A stretch of 64,000 bases of DNA from Aequorivita sp. Lineage in GTDB: Bacteria > Bacteroidota > Bacteroidia > Flavobacteriales > Flavobacteriaceae. Below, piece by piece: positions 15,632-23,344 of the stretch. The position numbers were made by a program, and so were the translations under genes. Location: positions 1 to 64,000 of the forward strand of contig JAGXGE010000032.1 of NCBI GenBank assembly GCA_024637015.1, read 5' to 3'. The notes below the pieces were generated by a model. The model was not told where the DNA came from. It saw only the letters and a program-made list of their open reading frames with translations, and searched no databases. The first letter of the stretch is position 1, and the number at the start of each line of letters is the position of its first letter.

Positions 15632-15710
15632 GGTGACCGAGTGAATTCGAAATGCGCCAGCAATTTCAAATTAGTATAGTTTACCCTTAGCATAGTTGAA
15701 GGGAGCCACC
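15632..15710 (+). repeat. Hairpin element copy 3 (long form)
   Basis: GGTGACCGAGTG start. The stem is AATTCGAAAT/ATTTCAAATT (9 of 10 pairs) around a GCGCCAGCA loop. The second hairpin is slightly decayed (CCCTTAGC...GAAGGG) and the end is GAGCCACC, missing one G. Confidence 0.75.
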
Positions 15711-15810
15711 GCCTTACCAACTTCAATCCCATCTCAAATCCATTTTCAAATCCATTCCCCCTTTGAAGAGCCTGTCCCGAGCTTGACGAGGGAGGGCTAG
15801 GGGGATGTTT

Positions 15811-15870
15811 ACTTGCACAGCGAACTGGAATTTGCCTGTGCTGAGCCTGTCGAAGTGTATCGAGGCCACC
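15811..15870 (+). repeat. Partial or hybrid hairpin element
   Basis: Only the right end (GTATCGAGGCCACC) and an AGCGAACTGGAATTT segment match the element. A GCCTGTGCTGAGCCTG word replaces the second hairpin. To its left (15759-15808) lies a CCCCCTTT...AGGGGG G/C-rich word related to the palindrome inside the restriction-modification gene. Confidence 0.55.
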
Positions 15871-15888
15871 CCCGTTCCCAAAAATCAT

Positions 15889-16069
15889 TCGTACTTCGTA
15901 CCTCTAACCTCGTACATCGTCGTTCCTACTTAGTCTTTCGTACTTCGTCTTTCGTACTTTGTACTTCGTATTTCGTCGTTCGTACCTCGTCGCTCGTACC
16001 TCGTCGCTCGTACCTCGTCGCTCGTCGTTCGTACCTCGTCGCTCGTACCTCGTCGTTCGTACCTCGTCC
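15889..16069. repeat. Long tandem array of TCGTACCTCGTCGC-type units
   Basis: About 180 bases built from TCGTACTTCG, TCGTCGTTCG and TCGTACCTCGTCGC units of 7-15 bases. The open frames on both strands (RRTRYERRGTSDE-like peptides) are artefacts of the repeat. There is no spacer diversity, so it is not CRISPR. It ends at a TTCTAAAATACCC word related to the 39-bp repeats. Confidence 0.8.
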
Positions 16070-16149
16070 TTCTAAAATACCCTTTCCCAAACTTGAATAT
16101 CCCTTTGTTATAAAAGAGCTTTGCTAAAGCAATCCTTAAAAAGTATGTC

Positions 16150-17766
16150 ATGGAAACAATTCAAAACCAATCATTTCAGACCCTGCCGCCAGTATTGGCA
16201 GCCAAACTGCAACAGCTAACAAAAGAACTTACCATTGAGAAGATATTTTTCCACGCCCCGAAAGCCAAAGCCTCTGGCCACCTTATACTAATTTCCGGCA
16301 GTACTAAGAATGTTGAGGTAATAGCCGCCCGGAAATGGCTTCGGAATGCTTTTAAAAATCACCGAGTGTTGCTTCACGTATTGGGTTCAGAGCCCATGCG
16401 GTATGGGTATAAAAATGGCCATCCCTTTATAGCGGCTTATTGTGTTGCTGCTGCAAAAGTTTATCAAAATACCGATTATAAATTTAGTCCATCCACACTA
16501 TGGAAGGACTTTAAAAAGCGTTACAAAAAATTTGAACGGGACTATTTTTACGAACACGATGTGCTAATGACCCTGACCCATGATTTTTATGGCTTAGAGG
16601 CACGCACCAGTGTTTTTTTAACCTACATTTCCCTATACGAATATCACCTTACCTATTTGGAGAAGCTTTATATAGGTCAAAGTACGCTATTTAAATCCCT
16701 TACCCAAAGAATAAAATTCCTAGCCCAATACCTTCCATCCATTGAAGACTTATTTGTAAAACAAAATGGAAATACATACTACCTAATCGCCCAACTGGAA
16801 GTCGCGAGACAGGCGGCGGAGGATGGCGATGAAATGATAATTAACTGGGATCTGTACGCTGCGATTAAAGAAGTGGAGGCGCAATTGTACGCTATGGTCT
16901 CGGATCGCTTTCTGACATTGAAAAAAAGAATTAAGTCCAATAAACCCAGCAACGATACCTCAGTTGTTGTAGCGGAAAAATCACTTATGGACAAGCAATT
17001 GTTTGAGGTGATTGGCCAAATAAATAGGATAAAACAGCCAGAAGAGATTTATCTATTTCACAAAACCCAAACGGCTACCACTGCGCATTACTTTTTATTA
17101 TTGATAGGACAGGGGATAGACACTGCAATTTTGAATAGGATGCAACAATCCATAGCCGCAAAGGCTACTTCAGCCTGTGGTGTCATCCTAATAGGGCACA
17201 CACGGTTTTGGATACAAGACAACCTCTTTATCCATCAGGAATTCTTTAAAAAAATTGTGACATTAGAAAACAGGGTATTTAAAATCCCGGACAAACAATT
17301 TACAATGCATTGGGAAACATTCCGCAATCCATATTATGGCGACTTGGATTCTATGTACAAAGCCACTGATAAAATGGTTGCCCAATACTTTGTCCTGCGC
17401 GAGCATGCTGCTCAAGATAATGCGGAAGGTCTAAATACAATGTTCGCCACCGCCATCTTAAGAGCCTTTAGAACGCTGATATACGCACAGCTTTCCTATC
17501 AACCGCACTACCTGTCTGCCTACAATTTATGGATGCTATGCCTATATGCGCACCCCAATTTAAGGAATATGGAATATCTATTTGTAAAACTGAGCGGGGA
17601 TGCGTTTTTTAAAAGCATGGATTATAGTACCAAATTTAATCATGGCCTAGACAGAATACCCGAAGAAAAAGGGCTTATAATGGATGAGATATTGAATGTA
17701 TTGGCCGAAGAGCTAAAAACAGCTTGCGCAAACGCCAAGATTCCAGTACAAAGAAATATCGAATAA
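16150..17766 (+). CDS. Conserved-looking 538-residue protein of unknown function
   Basis: A full-length, frame-consistent gene with no recognised motif. The N-terminal ~100 residues look alpha/beta (HLILISGSTKN, VLLHVLGSEP, a Gly-rich GYKNGHPF turn). Residues 120-260 are helical and rich in Tyr and Phe. A second alpha/beta segment lies around 290-360 (EIYLFHKTQTATTAHYFLLL, CGVILIGHTRFW), and the C-terminal 150 residues are helical. The repeated strand-loop-helix layout hints at a nucleotide-handling or transferase-like fold, but I would not name one. It stands alone inside the repeat zone, with repeat copies beginning within 5 bases of its stop codon. Confidence 0.7.
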   Translation: METIQNQSFQTLPPVLAAKLQQLTKELTIEKIFFHAPKAKASGHLILISGSTKNVEVIAARKWLRNAFKNHRVLLHVLGSEPMRYGYKNGHPFIAAYCVAAAKVYQNTDYKFSPSTLWKDFKKRYKKFERDYFYEHDVLMTLTHDFYGLEARTSVFLTYISLYEYHLTYLEKLYIGQSTLFKSLTQRIKFLAQYLPSIEDLFVKQNGNTYYLIAQLEVARQAAEDGDEMIINWDLYAAIKEVEAQLYAMVSDRFLTLKKRIKSNKPSNDTSVVVAEKSLMDKQLFEVIGQINRIKQPEEIYLFHKTQTATTAHYFLLLIGQGIDTAILNRMQQSIAAKATSACGVILIGHTRFWIQDNLFIHQEFFKKIVTLENRVFKIPDKQFTMHWETFRNPYYGDLDSMYKATDKMVAQYFVLREHAAQDNAEGLNTMFATAILRAFRTLIYAQLSYQPHYLSAYNLWMLCLYAHPNLRNMEYLFVKLSGDAFFKSMDYSTKFNHGLDRIPEEKGLIMDEILNVLAEELKTACANAKIPVQRNIE

Positions 17767-17770
17767 TACC

Positions 17771-17871
17771 ATTTGAAATGCGCCAGAAATTTTAAATTAG
17801 ACTGTGCTGTGCTAAGTTTACCCTGAGCTTGGCTTGCCCTGAGCCTGTCGAAGGGTCGAAGGGAGACCACC
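17771..17871 (+). repeat. Hairpin element copy 4 (5'-truncated, expanded)
   Basis: It starts inside the stem (ATTTGAAAT/ATTTTAAAT around GCGCCAGAA). It then has an expanded second-hairpin region with two CCCTGAGC-type words and doubled GGGTCGAA, and ends GAGACCACC. It begins just after the stop of the unknown gene at 16150. Confidence 0.65.
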
Positions 17872-17892
17872 TCAATGAAAATCCAAATCATA

Positions 17893-17947
17893 GGTGTCCG
17901 AGTGAATTTGAAATGCGCAGCAATTTCAAATTAGTATCGAGGCCACC
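17893..17947 (+). repeat. Hairpin element copy 5 (short form)
   Basis: GGTGTCCGAGTG start, then a perfect 10-bp stem AATTTGAAAT/ATTTCAAATT around GCGCAGCA, ending GTATCGAGGCCACC. It is the cleanest short copy. Confidence 0.8.
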
Positions 17948-18019
17948 GGCTACTGCATCCCAACAAAGTTGACCAAGTAATTTCAAATCATATCAACTGA
18001 ACTCCCAAGAGCCTGTTCC

Positions 18020-18130
18020 CCTTCAAAGAGCCTGCCCTGCCCTGAGCTTGGCTTGCCCTGAGCTTGGCTTGCCCTGAGCCTAGCTTACCCTGAGCCTGTC
18101 GAAGGGTCGAAGGGTCGAAGAGTCGAAGCA
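18020..18130. repeat. Tandem CCCTGAGCTTGGCTTG and GGGTCGAA units
   Basis: Three to four CCCTGAGCTTGGCTTG units are followed by CCCTGAGCCTGTCGAAGG and three GGGTCGAA words. This is an expansion of the second hairpin of the dispersed element. The gap 17767-18395 holds only such repeats and no gene. Confidence 0.7.
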
Positions 18131-18164
18131 TACCAATGCCACCGTTAGCTTAACAAATTCCGAT

Positions 18165-18245
18165 TCAACGTTTCAACAATTAACCAATTAACCAATTAAA
18201 CAATTCACCATTTCAACAATTCCACAATTAACCAATTCCCAACCA
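18165..18245. repeat. Tandem CAATTAAC array
   Basis: About nine degenerate copies of CAATTAACC/CAATTCAC. A+T-rich and without coding potential. Confidence 0.7.
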
Positions 18246-18247
18246 AA

Positions 18248-18328
18248 GGTGTCCGAGTGAATCCCAAAGAGCGACAGCGAAGTGGGATTAGTATAGTTTA
18301 CCCTGAGCGAAGTCGAAGGGAGGCCACC
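18248..18328 (+). repeat. Hairpin element copy 6 (long form)
   Basis: GGTGTCCGAGTG start, then a perfect 7-bp stem AATCCCA/TGGGATT, unrelated in sequence to the other stems, around a loop with GAGCGACAGCG. The second hairpin CCCTGAGC...GAAGGG and the GAGGCCACC end follow. Confidence 0.8.
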
Positions 18329-18331
18329 GAC

Positions 18332-18395
18332 TCAACAATTAAACAATTAAACAATTAAACAATTCCACAATTAAACATTTACCCAATTCAACAAC
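18332..18395. repeat. Tandem CAATTAAA array
   Basis: Five or six CAATTAAA units, partly degenerate, running up to the stop codon of the minus-strand gene at 18396. Confidence 0.65.
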
Positions 18396-19145
18396 TCAAA
18401 AAACCCCCAAATTCCCAACCCCCACGGCATTCGCACTCTTAAAAAGATAAAACGTCTGCCCCACCTTATCATAAAACTTCATCCCCAAAACCGCAAGCGA
18501 CGTTCCACTTACATCAGGTAAATCCACACCCATTTGAAAGGAATCCCCTGTATAGGTCTTGTCCAAATAGAGGGGAGCAGTGGTTTTCAATTGATACTTC
18601 AATGTGTCAAAATCAAAATGCAACAACCCAAGGGTAAGCGCCATATGGGTAGCCCCAGAAGGGAATCCTACCGCGTGAATGTCAAAGTTTGTAACTTCTA
18701 GATTCCTGTTGGCAAAATCATAGTGTAGGGTGGCTCCCAAAACCTCAGCCACATTACAAACCGGAGTAAAATCAAACCTCCCCAGCAAGTCCTTTCCCCT
18801 ATCAGTGGTCAACCCTTGTCCCACGCTGCGTTGGCCCCTCACACTCACCGGATCCATTTTTTTTAAATCGGTAAATAAGGTCATCATCCGTCCGTGGAGC
18901 GTTCCATCTTTCCGCACACATAAAAATGGAGCCAACGCAATCCTAAAATGCTTTTTCACACTACTGCAATGCCCAAATTCACTGGCATTTTCCCTCGTGC
19001 GAACCATGCCTGGGCTATTTTTTATATTTTCAGTCGTAAAACCCCCTCCAGCGGCCCGCGCTAAATCCCCTCCATTTTTTGATCTGTAATAGGTAACATC
19101 CCCAAGGGTACCCTTAAGTCGAATAACTCCTATCTGTTTTGCCAT
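18396..19145 (-). CDS. Conserved-looking protein of unknown function, 249 residues
   Basis: The protein starts MAKQIGVIRLKGTLGDVTYY and has an early Gly-rich turn (AAGGGFTTENIK) and many short beta-like segments rich in Thr, Leu and Phe. There is no signal peptide or membrane helix. The first 110 residues contain a basic, Arg-rich stretch (RTRENASEF, then VKKHFRIALAPFL). I recall similar N-termini (IRLKGTLGD..YY) in flavobacterial proteins without assigned function, so I treat it as a family member but give no activity. It lies convergent to the repeat zone. Its upstream 40 bases are A+T-rich without a clear -7 box. Confidence 0.7.
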   Translation of the reverse strand: MAKQIGVIRLKGTLGDVTYYRSKNGGDLARAAGGGFTTENIKNSPGMVRTRENASEFGHCSSVKKHFRIALAPFLCVRKDGTLHGRMMTLFTDLKKMDPVSVRGQRSVGQGLTTDRGKDLLGRFDFTPVCNVAEVLGATLHYDFANRNLEVTNFDIHAVGFPSGATHMALTLGLLHFDFDTLKYQLKTTAPLYLDKTYTGDSFQMGVDLPDVSGTSLAVLGMKFYDKVGQTFYLFKSANAVGVGNLGVF

Positions 19146-19670
19146 AATTTAAATATTTAATACTAAGATACTATAAATAAGGGAAATAGCTATAGTGTAT
19201 TTAAAATAAGGTTATAACGTATATAAAATGTATTTATAGCGTATTTAAAGCGTGTTTATAACGATTATAAAGCATATAATATATTACCATATTATACAGT
19301 AACCCTCTTATTAACCCGCTTCAGTAACAGGAAATAGGTTGTTAAGTCAGGAATATATCCTGTAACCTACCCAGTAGCTGTAGAAAAAACAGGGGGGAGT
19401 AACTTGGAATGTAAAGTTTAGACTTGCCAAAAGGATGGAATTCAAATTTTAGTGCGGGGGCCTGCTGCCAATGTTTTTATAGAGAATGGAAACAAAATTT
19501 CAGCTACCCTTACCAAAATGGTCCATATTAATGCATACAAACAGCTTTACATTTTTACAGATGCCGCCCAAGTAGGGTCGCATTGAAAATGCTATTTATA
19601 AATGAACACGCTTTGCAAAAGCGCGCCAGAAGGGAATAAAAACGGGTGAAAAATTTTAAGTCTTGAATAA
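19146..19670. other. Intergenic stretch without a supported gene
   Basis: 19170-19290 holds degenerate TATAGCGTATTTAAA/TATAACG words. At ~19435-19583 a 45-codon fragment (starting KDGIQILVRGPAANVF and ending DAAQVGSH) reads on the + strand after a stop codon. It may be the end of a decayed gene but has no start. I see nothing else here. Confidence 0.4.
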
Positions 19671-19703
19671 AAAAAACTCCCGAAGATAATCCGGGAGTTT
19701 TTT
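19671..19703 (-). terminator. Rho-independent terminator of the trans-sulfuration gene
   Basis: AACTCCCG/CGGGAGTT is an 8-bp perfect stem with a 9-base loop. It is flanked by A-runs on the left and T-runs on the right, so it can act in both directions. It lies 20 bases past the stop of the minus-strand gene. Confidence 0.85.
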
Positions 19704-19723
19704 GTGGTACATAAATATTTCAA

Positions 19724-20923
19724 CTACAAAACCCCAACTTCAACCATACATTCCCGCATCATGTTGTAGGTACGAGCAATATCGTTATCCAGTCCAATAC
19801 TAAAACGAATCAAACCATCACTAAGTCCCATTTCCTTTTGCTCTTCTTCAGGAATTTCTGAAGATGTAGAAGAACCGGGAGCGCTGAAGAGCGTTTTGTA
19901 AAAACCTAAACTCACTGCCAAATAGCCAAGATTTTGCTTTTGCATTAGTTCCATTAACTCGTTGGCTTTATCAATACCGCCAACGTCAATGGTCAACATC
20001 CCGCCAAAGCCATACTCCTCATTCATCATTTTTTTGAAAAGCTCATGGCCTGTATGCGATTTCAATCCAGGGTAAACAGTTTTCAAACCATCCGCCTCAA
20101 ACTTTTCGGCTAAATACAATGCATTTTCACTGTGTTGTTTTATTCTAATGTGAAGTGTTCTCAAATTTTTCAGAATAGAAGCTGCGCGTAAGCTATCCAT
20201 CGCTGGCCCAAGAAGCATATTGGCGCCATCGTTTACACTTCTAAGGCTATCAATAAATTCCTGTGTGCCACAAGTTACGCCACCCATAGTGTCACTACTT
20301 CCGTTTATAAATTTTGTTAAACTGTGCAAAACAATATCAGCCCCTAATTCTGCTGGTGAAATGCTCAACGGCGAAAAGGTATTATCCACCAACAATTGGA
20401 GGTTGTGCTTTTTCGCAATTTTTGAAAGCGCATCAATATCGGCAATTTCTAAAAGTGGGTTACTAACGGTTTCGCAATAAATAATTTTTGTATTTTCAGA
20501 AATAGCGGCTTCAACTAAATCGAGTTTGGTAATATCTACAAATGAAGTTTCAATATTTAAGCGAGGTGCAAAATTTTTCAAAAAAGCATAGGTTCCGCCA
20601 TAAATAGTACGGCTGGAAACTATGTGGTCGCCCGCTTTGCAAAGTTGAAGAATAGCTGGTGTTATAGCGCCCATTCCACTAGCAGCAACGTTTGCGGTCT
20701 CGGTGCCTTCCATCGCGGCAAGGGCCTGTCCTAAATATAAATTAGAAGGGGTAGAGTGTCGAGAATAGAGATAACATCCATCTGCATTTCCTTCAAAAGT
20801 ATCGAACATTGTTTTTGCTGAAAGAAAGGTGTAGGTTGATGAATCTGAAATGGAAGGATTAACACCTCCAAATTCGCCAAAGTATTGTAAATCCTGAATT
20901 TTGTTTGCTGGTTTAAAAGCCAT
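19724..20923 (-). CDS. Cys/Met-metabolism PLP enzyme (methionine gamma-lyase/cystathionine gamma-synthase type)
   Basis: 399 residues from the ATG at 20923, rather than a TTG 18 bases upstream. Family hallmarks are the YLYSRHSTPSNLYLG substrate loop, the SGMGAI phosphate-binding turn, Tyr in RTIYGGTYAF, Asp in VDNTFSP and the PLP-binding Lys in HSLTKFINGSSD. Such enzymes use PLP to eliminate or exchange the gamma substituent of methionine, homocysteine or cystathionine. Sequence alone cannot choose between a methionine gamma-lyase and a synthase. The close FGEFGGVNPSISDSSTYTF start is typical of the Bacteroidota clade usually named methionine gamma-lyase. Cytoplasmic, single-gene unit. Confidence 0.88.
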   Translation of the reverse strand: MAFKPANKIQDLQYFGEFGGVNPSISDSSTYTFLSAKTMFDTFEGNADGCYLYSRHSTPSNLYLGQALAAMEGTETANVAASGMGAITPAILQLCKAGDHIVSSRTIYGGTYAFLKNFAPRLNIETSFVDITKLDLVEAAISENTKIIYCETVSNPLLEIADIDALSKIAKKHNLQLLVDNTFSPLSISPAELGADIVLHSLTKFINGSSDTMGGVTCGTQEFIDSLRSVNDGANMLLGPAMDSLRAASILKNLRTLHIRIKQHSENALYLAEKFEADGLKTVYPGLKSHTGHELFKKMMNEEYGFGGMLTIDVGGIDKANELMELMQKQNLGYLAVSLGFYKTLFSAPGSSTSSEIPEEEQKEMGLSDGLIRFSIGLDNDIARTYNMMRECMVEVGVL

Positions 20924-21003
20924 AATCGTAATTTTTAGCAAATTTGCAAAAATTTAAAATAGCTATCAAATTATAGCTCATCTCATTTGGTCATTCTTCC
21001 GTA

Positions 21004-21044
21004 ATCCACAAATCCACAAATCCACAAATCCACAAATCCACAAA
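21004..21044. repeat. Tandem AATCCACA array
   Basis: About five perfect AATCCACA units lie between the divergent trans-sulfuration and lpdA genes. It is another member of the short-tandem-repeat class seen in many gaps of this window. Confidence 0.8.
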
Positions 21045-21105
21045 CTGATCAATTAACACCTAAAATTTTTAAAGCACTAACCTTTTAAACTCTTAAACAG
21101 TATTG

Positions 21106-21113
21106 TACCTTTG
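21106..21113 (+). promoter_or_regulatory. lpdA -7 promoter box
   Basis: TACCTTTG matches TAnnTTTG, 33 bases before the ATG at 21139. No clear TTG box is visible ~20 bases upstream. Confidence 0.6.
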
Positions 21114-21138
21114 CATTTCCATTTTAAAATCAAAAAAT

Positions 21139-22542
21139 ATGAGCAAATATGATGTAGCAATAATAGGTTCAGGTCCTGGTGGATATGTAGCAGCAATTCG
21201 TTGTGCACAATTGGGAATGAAAACTGCAATCATTGAAAAATATGATGTTTTAGGTGGAACCTGCCTAAACGTGGGATGTATTCCAAGCAAGGCCTTGTTA
21301 GATTCTTCACATCATTACGAAGATGCCATGAAACATTTTGAAGAGCATGGTATCGAAATTCCAGGCGAAATAAAATTGAACTTCAAAAAAATGATAGAGC
21401 GCAAAGCCTCGGTAGTGGATCAAACCACTAAAGGAATTGCGTTTTTGATGGATAAAAACAAAATTGATGTTTTCACCGGAATGGGTGCCTTTAAGGATGC
21501 AACCCATATTGAAATTACAAACGGGAAGAAAAAAGAAACCATTGAAGCTACAAATACTATCATAGCTACGGGCAGCAAGCCTGCAACGCTTCCTTTTATA
21601 AAACTAGATAAGGATAGAATTATAACTTCTACTGAAGCGTTGAGCTTAAAAGAAATACCAAAACATCTCGTGGTTATTGGAGGTGGTGTGATTGGCCTTG
21701 AATTGGGTCAAGTGTACCATCGTTTGGGTGCCGAAGTTTCTGTGGTTGAATATATGGATCGAATCATTCCAACAATGGATTCATCACAGAGTAAGGAATT
21801 GATGAAAGTAATGAAGAAACAAGGTGTTAAATTCTTTGTTTCACACAAAGTTTCCGCAGTTTCCAAAAAAGGGAAAGAAGTAACTGTTACTGCTACCGAT
21901 AAAAATGATAAAAAAGTAACTTTCAAGGGTGATTATTGCTTAGTTTCCGTTGGAAGAAAACCCTATACCGATGGCTTAAAAGCCGAAAACGCTGGTGTGA
22001 AAATTACCGAGCGCGGAATGATTGACGTTAACGACCACCTTCAAACAAACATTAATAACATTTATGCAATTGGCGATGTAGTTCGCGGCGCTATGCTAGC
22101 ACACAAAGCTTCGGAAGAGGGAGTTTTGGTTGCAGAAATACTTGCTGGACAAAAGCCGCATATTGATTATAACCTAATTCCCGGCGTAGTTTATACTTGG
22201 CCAGAAGTCGCTTCCGTTGGAAAGACAGAAGAACAATTGAAAGATGCCAAAGTAGAATATAAAGTAGGCCAATTCCCCATGCGTGCGTTAGGAAGAAGCC
22301 GTGCAAGTGGTGATACTGATGGTTTTGTGAAAATTCTATCAGACAAAAAAACCGATGAGGTTTTGGGAGTACATATGGTTGGCGCACGCGTTGCAGACTT
22401 AATTGCAGAAGCAGTTACAGCAATGGAATTTCGCGCGAGTGCTGAAGATATAGCTAGAATGAGCCATGCACATCCAACGTATGCTGAAGCTGTAAAAGAA
22501 GCTGCACTTGCTGCAACAGATGACAGATCATTACATGTTTAA
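21139..22542 (+). CDS. lpdA: Dihydrolipoyl dehydrogenase (E3)
   Basis: 467 residues from the ATG at 21139. The FAD-binding GSGPGGYVAA (residues 11-20) is followed by the redox disulfide GGTCLNVGCIPSK with Cys42 and Cys47. A second Rossmann loop, IGGGVIGLELG, binds NAD, and the terminal HAHPTYAEA gives the catalytic His445/Glu450 pair. The enzyme reoxidises dihydrolipoamide in the pyruvate, 2-oxoglutarate and branched-chain dehydrogenase complexes and the glycine system. Length and motif spacing are normal. It is transcribed alone and ends at a strong hairpin. Confidence 0.97.
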   Translation: MSKYDVAIIGSGPGGYVAAIRCAQLGMKTAIIEKYDVLGGTCLNVGCIPSKALLDSSHHYEDAMKHFEEHGIEIPGEIKLNFKKMIERKASVVDQTTKGIAFLMDKNKIDVFTGMGAFKDATHIEITNGKKKETIEATNTIIATGSKPATLPFIKLDKDRIITSTEALSLKEIPKHLVVIGGGVIGLELGQVYHRLGAEVSVVEYMDRIIPTMDSSQSKELMKVMKKQGVKFFVSHKVSAVSKKGKEVTVTATDKNDKKVTFKGDYCLVSVGRKPYTDGLKAENAGVKITERGMIDVNDHLQTNINNIYAIGDVVRGAMLAHKASEEGVLVAEILAGQKPHIDYNLIPGVVYTWPEVASVGKTEEQLKDAKVEYKVGQFPMRALGRSRASGDTDGFVKILSDKKTDEVLGVHMVGARVADLIAEAVTAMEFRASAEDIARMSHAHPTYAEAVKEAALAATDDRSLHV

Positions 22543-22560
22543 TGTCTAATATGCCATAAT

Positions 22561-22592
22561 AAAAAAGTCCCGCTTTTAGCGGGACTTTTTTA
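22561..22592. terminator. Bidirectional terminator between lpdA and sodC
   Basis: AAAAAAGTCCCGC-tttta-GCGGGACTTTTTT forms a near-perfect 13-bp stem. It serves the convergent lpdA and sodC genes. Confidence 0.9.
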
Positions 22593-22611
22593 TTAGATAG
22601 TATACAATTTA

Positions 22612-23208
22612 TTATTGTATGATTCCTCCACAGGAAACTCTGCTTCCTGCAGCACCACTTGGCTGAGAAACAAAATCATCTGTTCCCTCGTGTACTATTA
22701 CTGATTTACCTAAAATATCTTTGTTTTCATCGCCGCAACCTATACACCATTGGTCCGTTTGCATTGCAATTTTGCCATTTCCGTCGGCATCAACTTCAAA
22801 ATTACCTATATCACCTTTATGGTATCCTTCCGCATCACCCCACTTTCCGTGTTTTTGGTGAGTTGGATTCCAATGTCCACCTGCCGATGTGCCGTCAGCG
22901 GCACTACAATCTGCTTTTTCATGAATGTGTATGGCATGCATTCCAGGTTTTAAACCATTGAATTTAGCCTCCATTGTTACCATTCCGTTTTCTTCTGATA
23001 AATAGACTTCACCTTTTGCCGTACTTCCACTTTTTGATTCCATAGAAACGGAAACAGTTTTTGGCGCTTCTTTCATGGCATCTTGGTCAGAGTCCATTTG
23101 AATGGAATCATTCATTCCGTCCATTTTGTCCATATCCTTTTTTTCATTTTTACAGCCTACAAATGCAGTTAGTGCAATGGCTACAAATAATATTCCTAAT
23201 TTTTTCAT
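22612..23208 (-). CDS. sodC: Cu-Zn superoxide dismutase lipoprotein
   Basis: A 198-residue protein with a lipoprotein signal (FVGC, Cys19) and a charged linker rich in Asp, Met and Lys that could help hold metal. The Cu-Zn SOD fold follows: HIHEKADC gives the paired copper His, GGHWNP the bridging His, YHKGDIGN a zinc His and Asp, and VIVHEGTDDF the last copper His. Near the end, GSRVSCGG holds the active-site Arg and the disulfide Cys. It converts superoxide to peroxide outside the cytoplasm, anchored to a membrane. All metal ligands appear present. Confidence 0.95.
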   Translation of the reverse strand: MKKLGILFVAIALTAFVGCKNEKKDMDKMDGMNDSIQMDSDQDAMKEAPKTVSVSMESKSGSTAKGEVYLSEENGMVTMEAKFNGLKPGMHAIHIHEKADCSAADGTSAGGHWNPTHQKHGKWGDAEGYHKGDIGNFEVDADGNGKIAMQTDQWCIGCGDENKDILGKSVIVHEGTDDFVSQPSGAAGSRVSCGGIIQ

Positions 23209-23344
23209 TTGGAAATTTTTTTAATAGTTAATGTTGGTTTTAATAATATTAAAGGTAAGATTTCAATTTGCAGTTAGCAAAATTTTATACAAATCTTAGC
23301 ATTTGAATTACACCTTGATTTATTGACAATTTTGCTTCTAAAAA

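Noticed and set aside
15889-16069. CRISPR array
   Set aside because: Units are 7-15 bases, degenerate and directly abutting. There are no unique spacers and no cas genes in the window.
15813-16151. Open frames on both strands across the TCGTACCTCGTCGC array
   Set aside because: The repeated YERRGTSDE-like and SFVLRTSS-like peptides are low-complexity products of a tandem repeat, with no start signal or flanking coding context.
19435-19583. Short coding-like fragment KDGIQILVRGPAANVF...
   Set aside because: It opens after a stop codon with no ATG and no recognised family, so it is kept only as a possible remnant.
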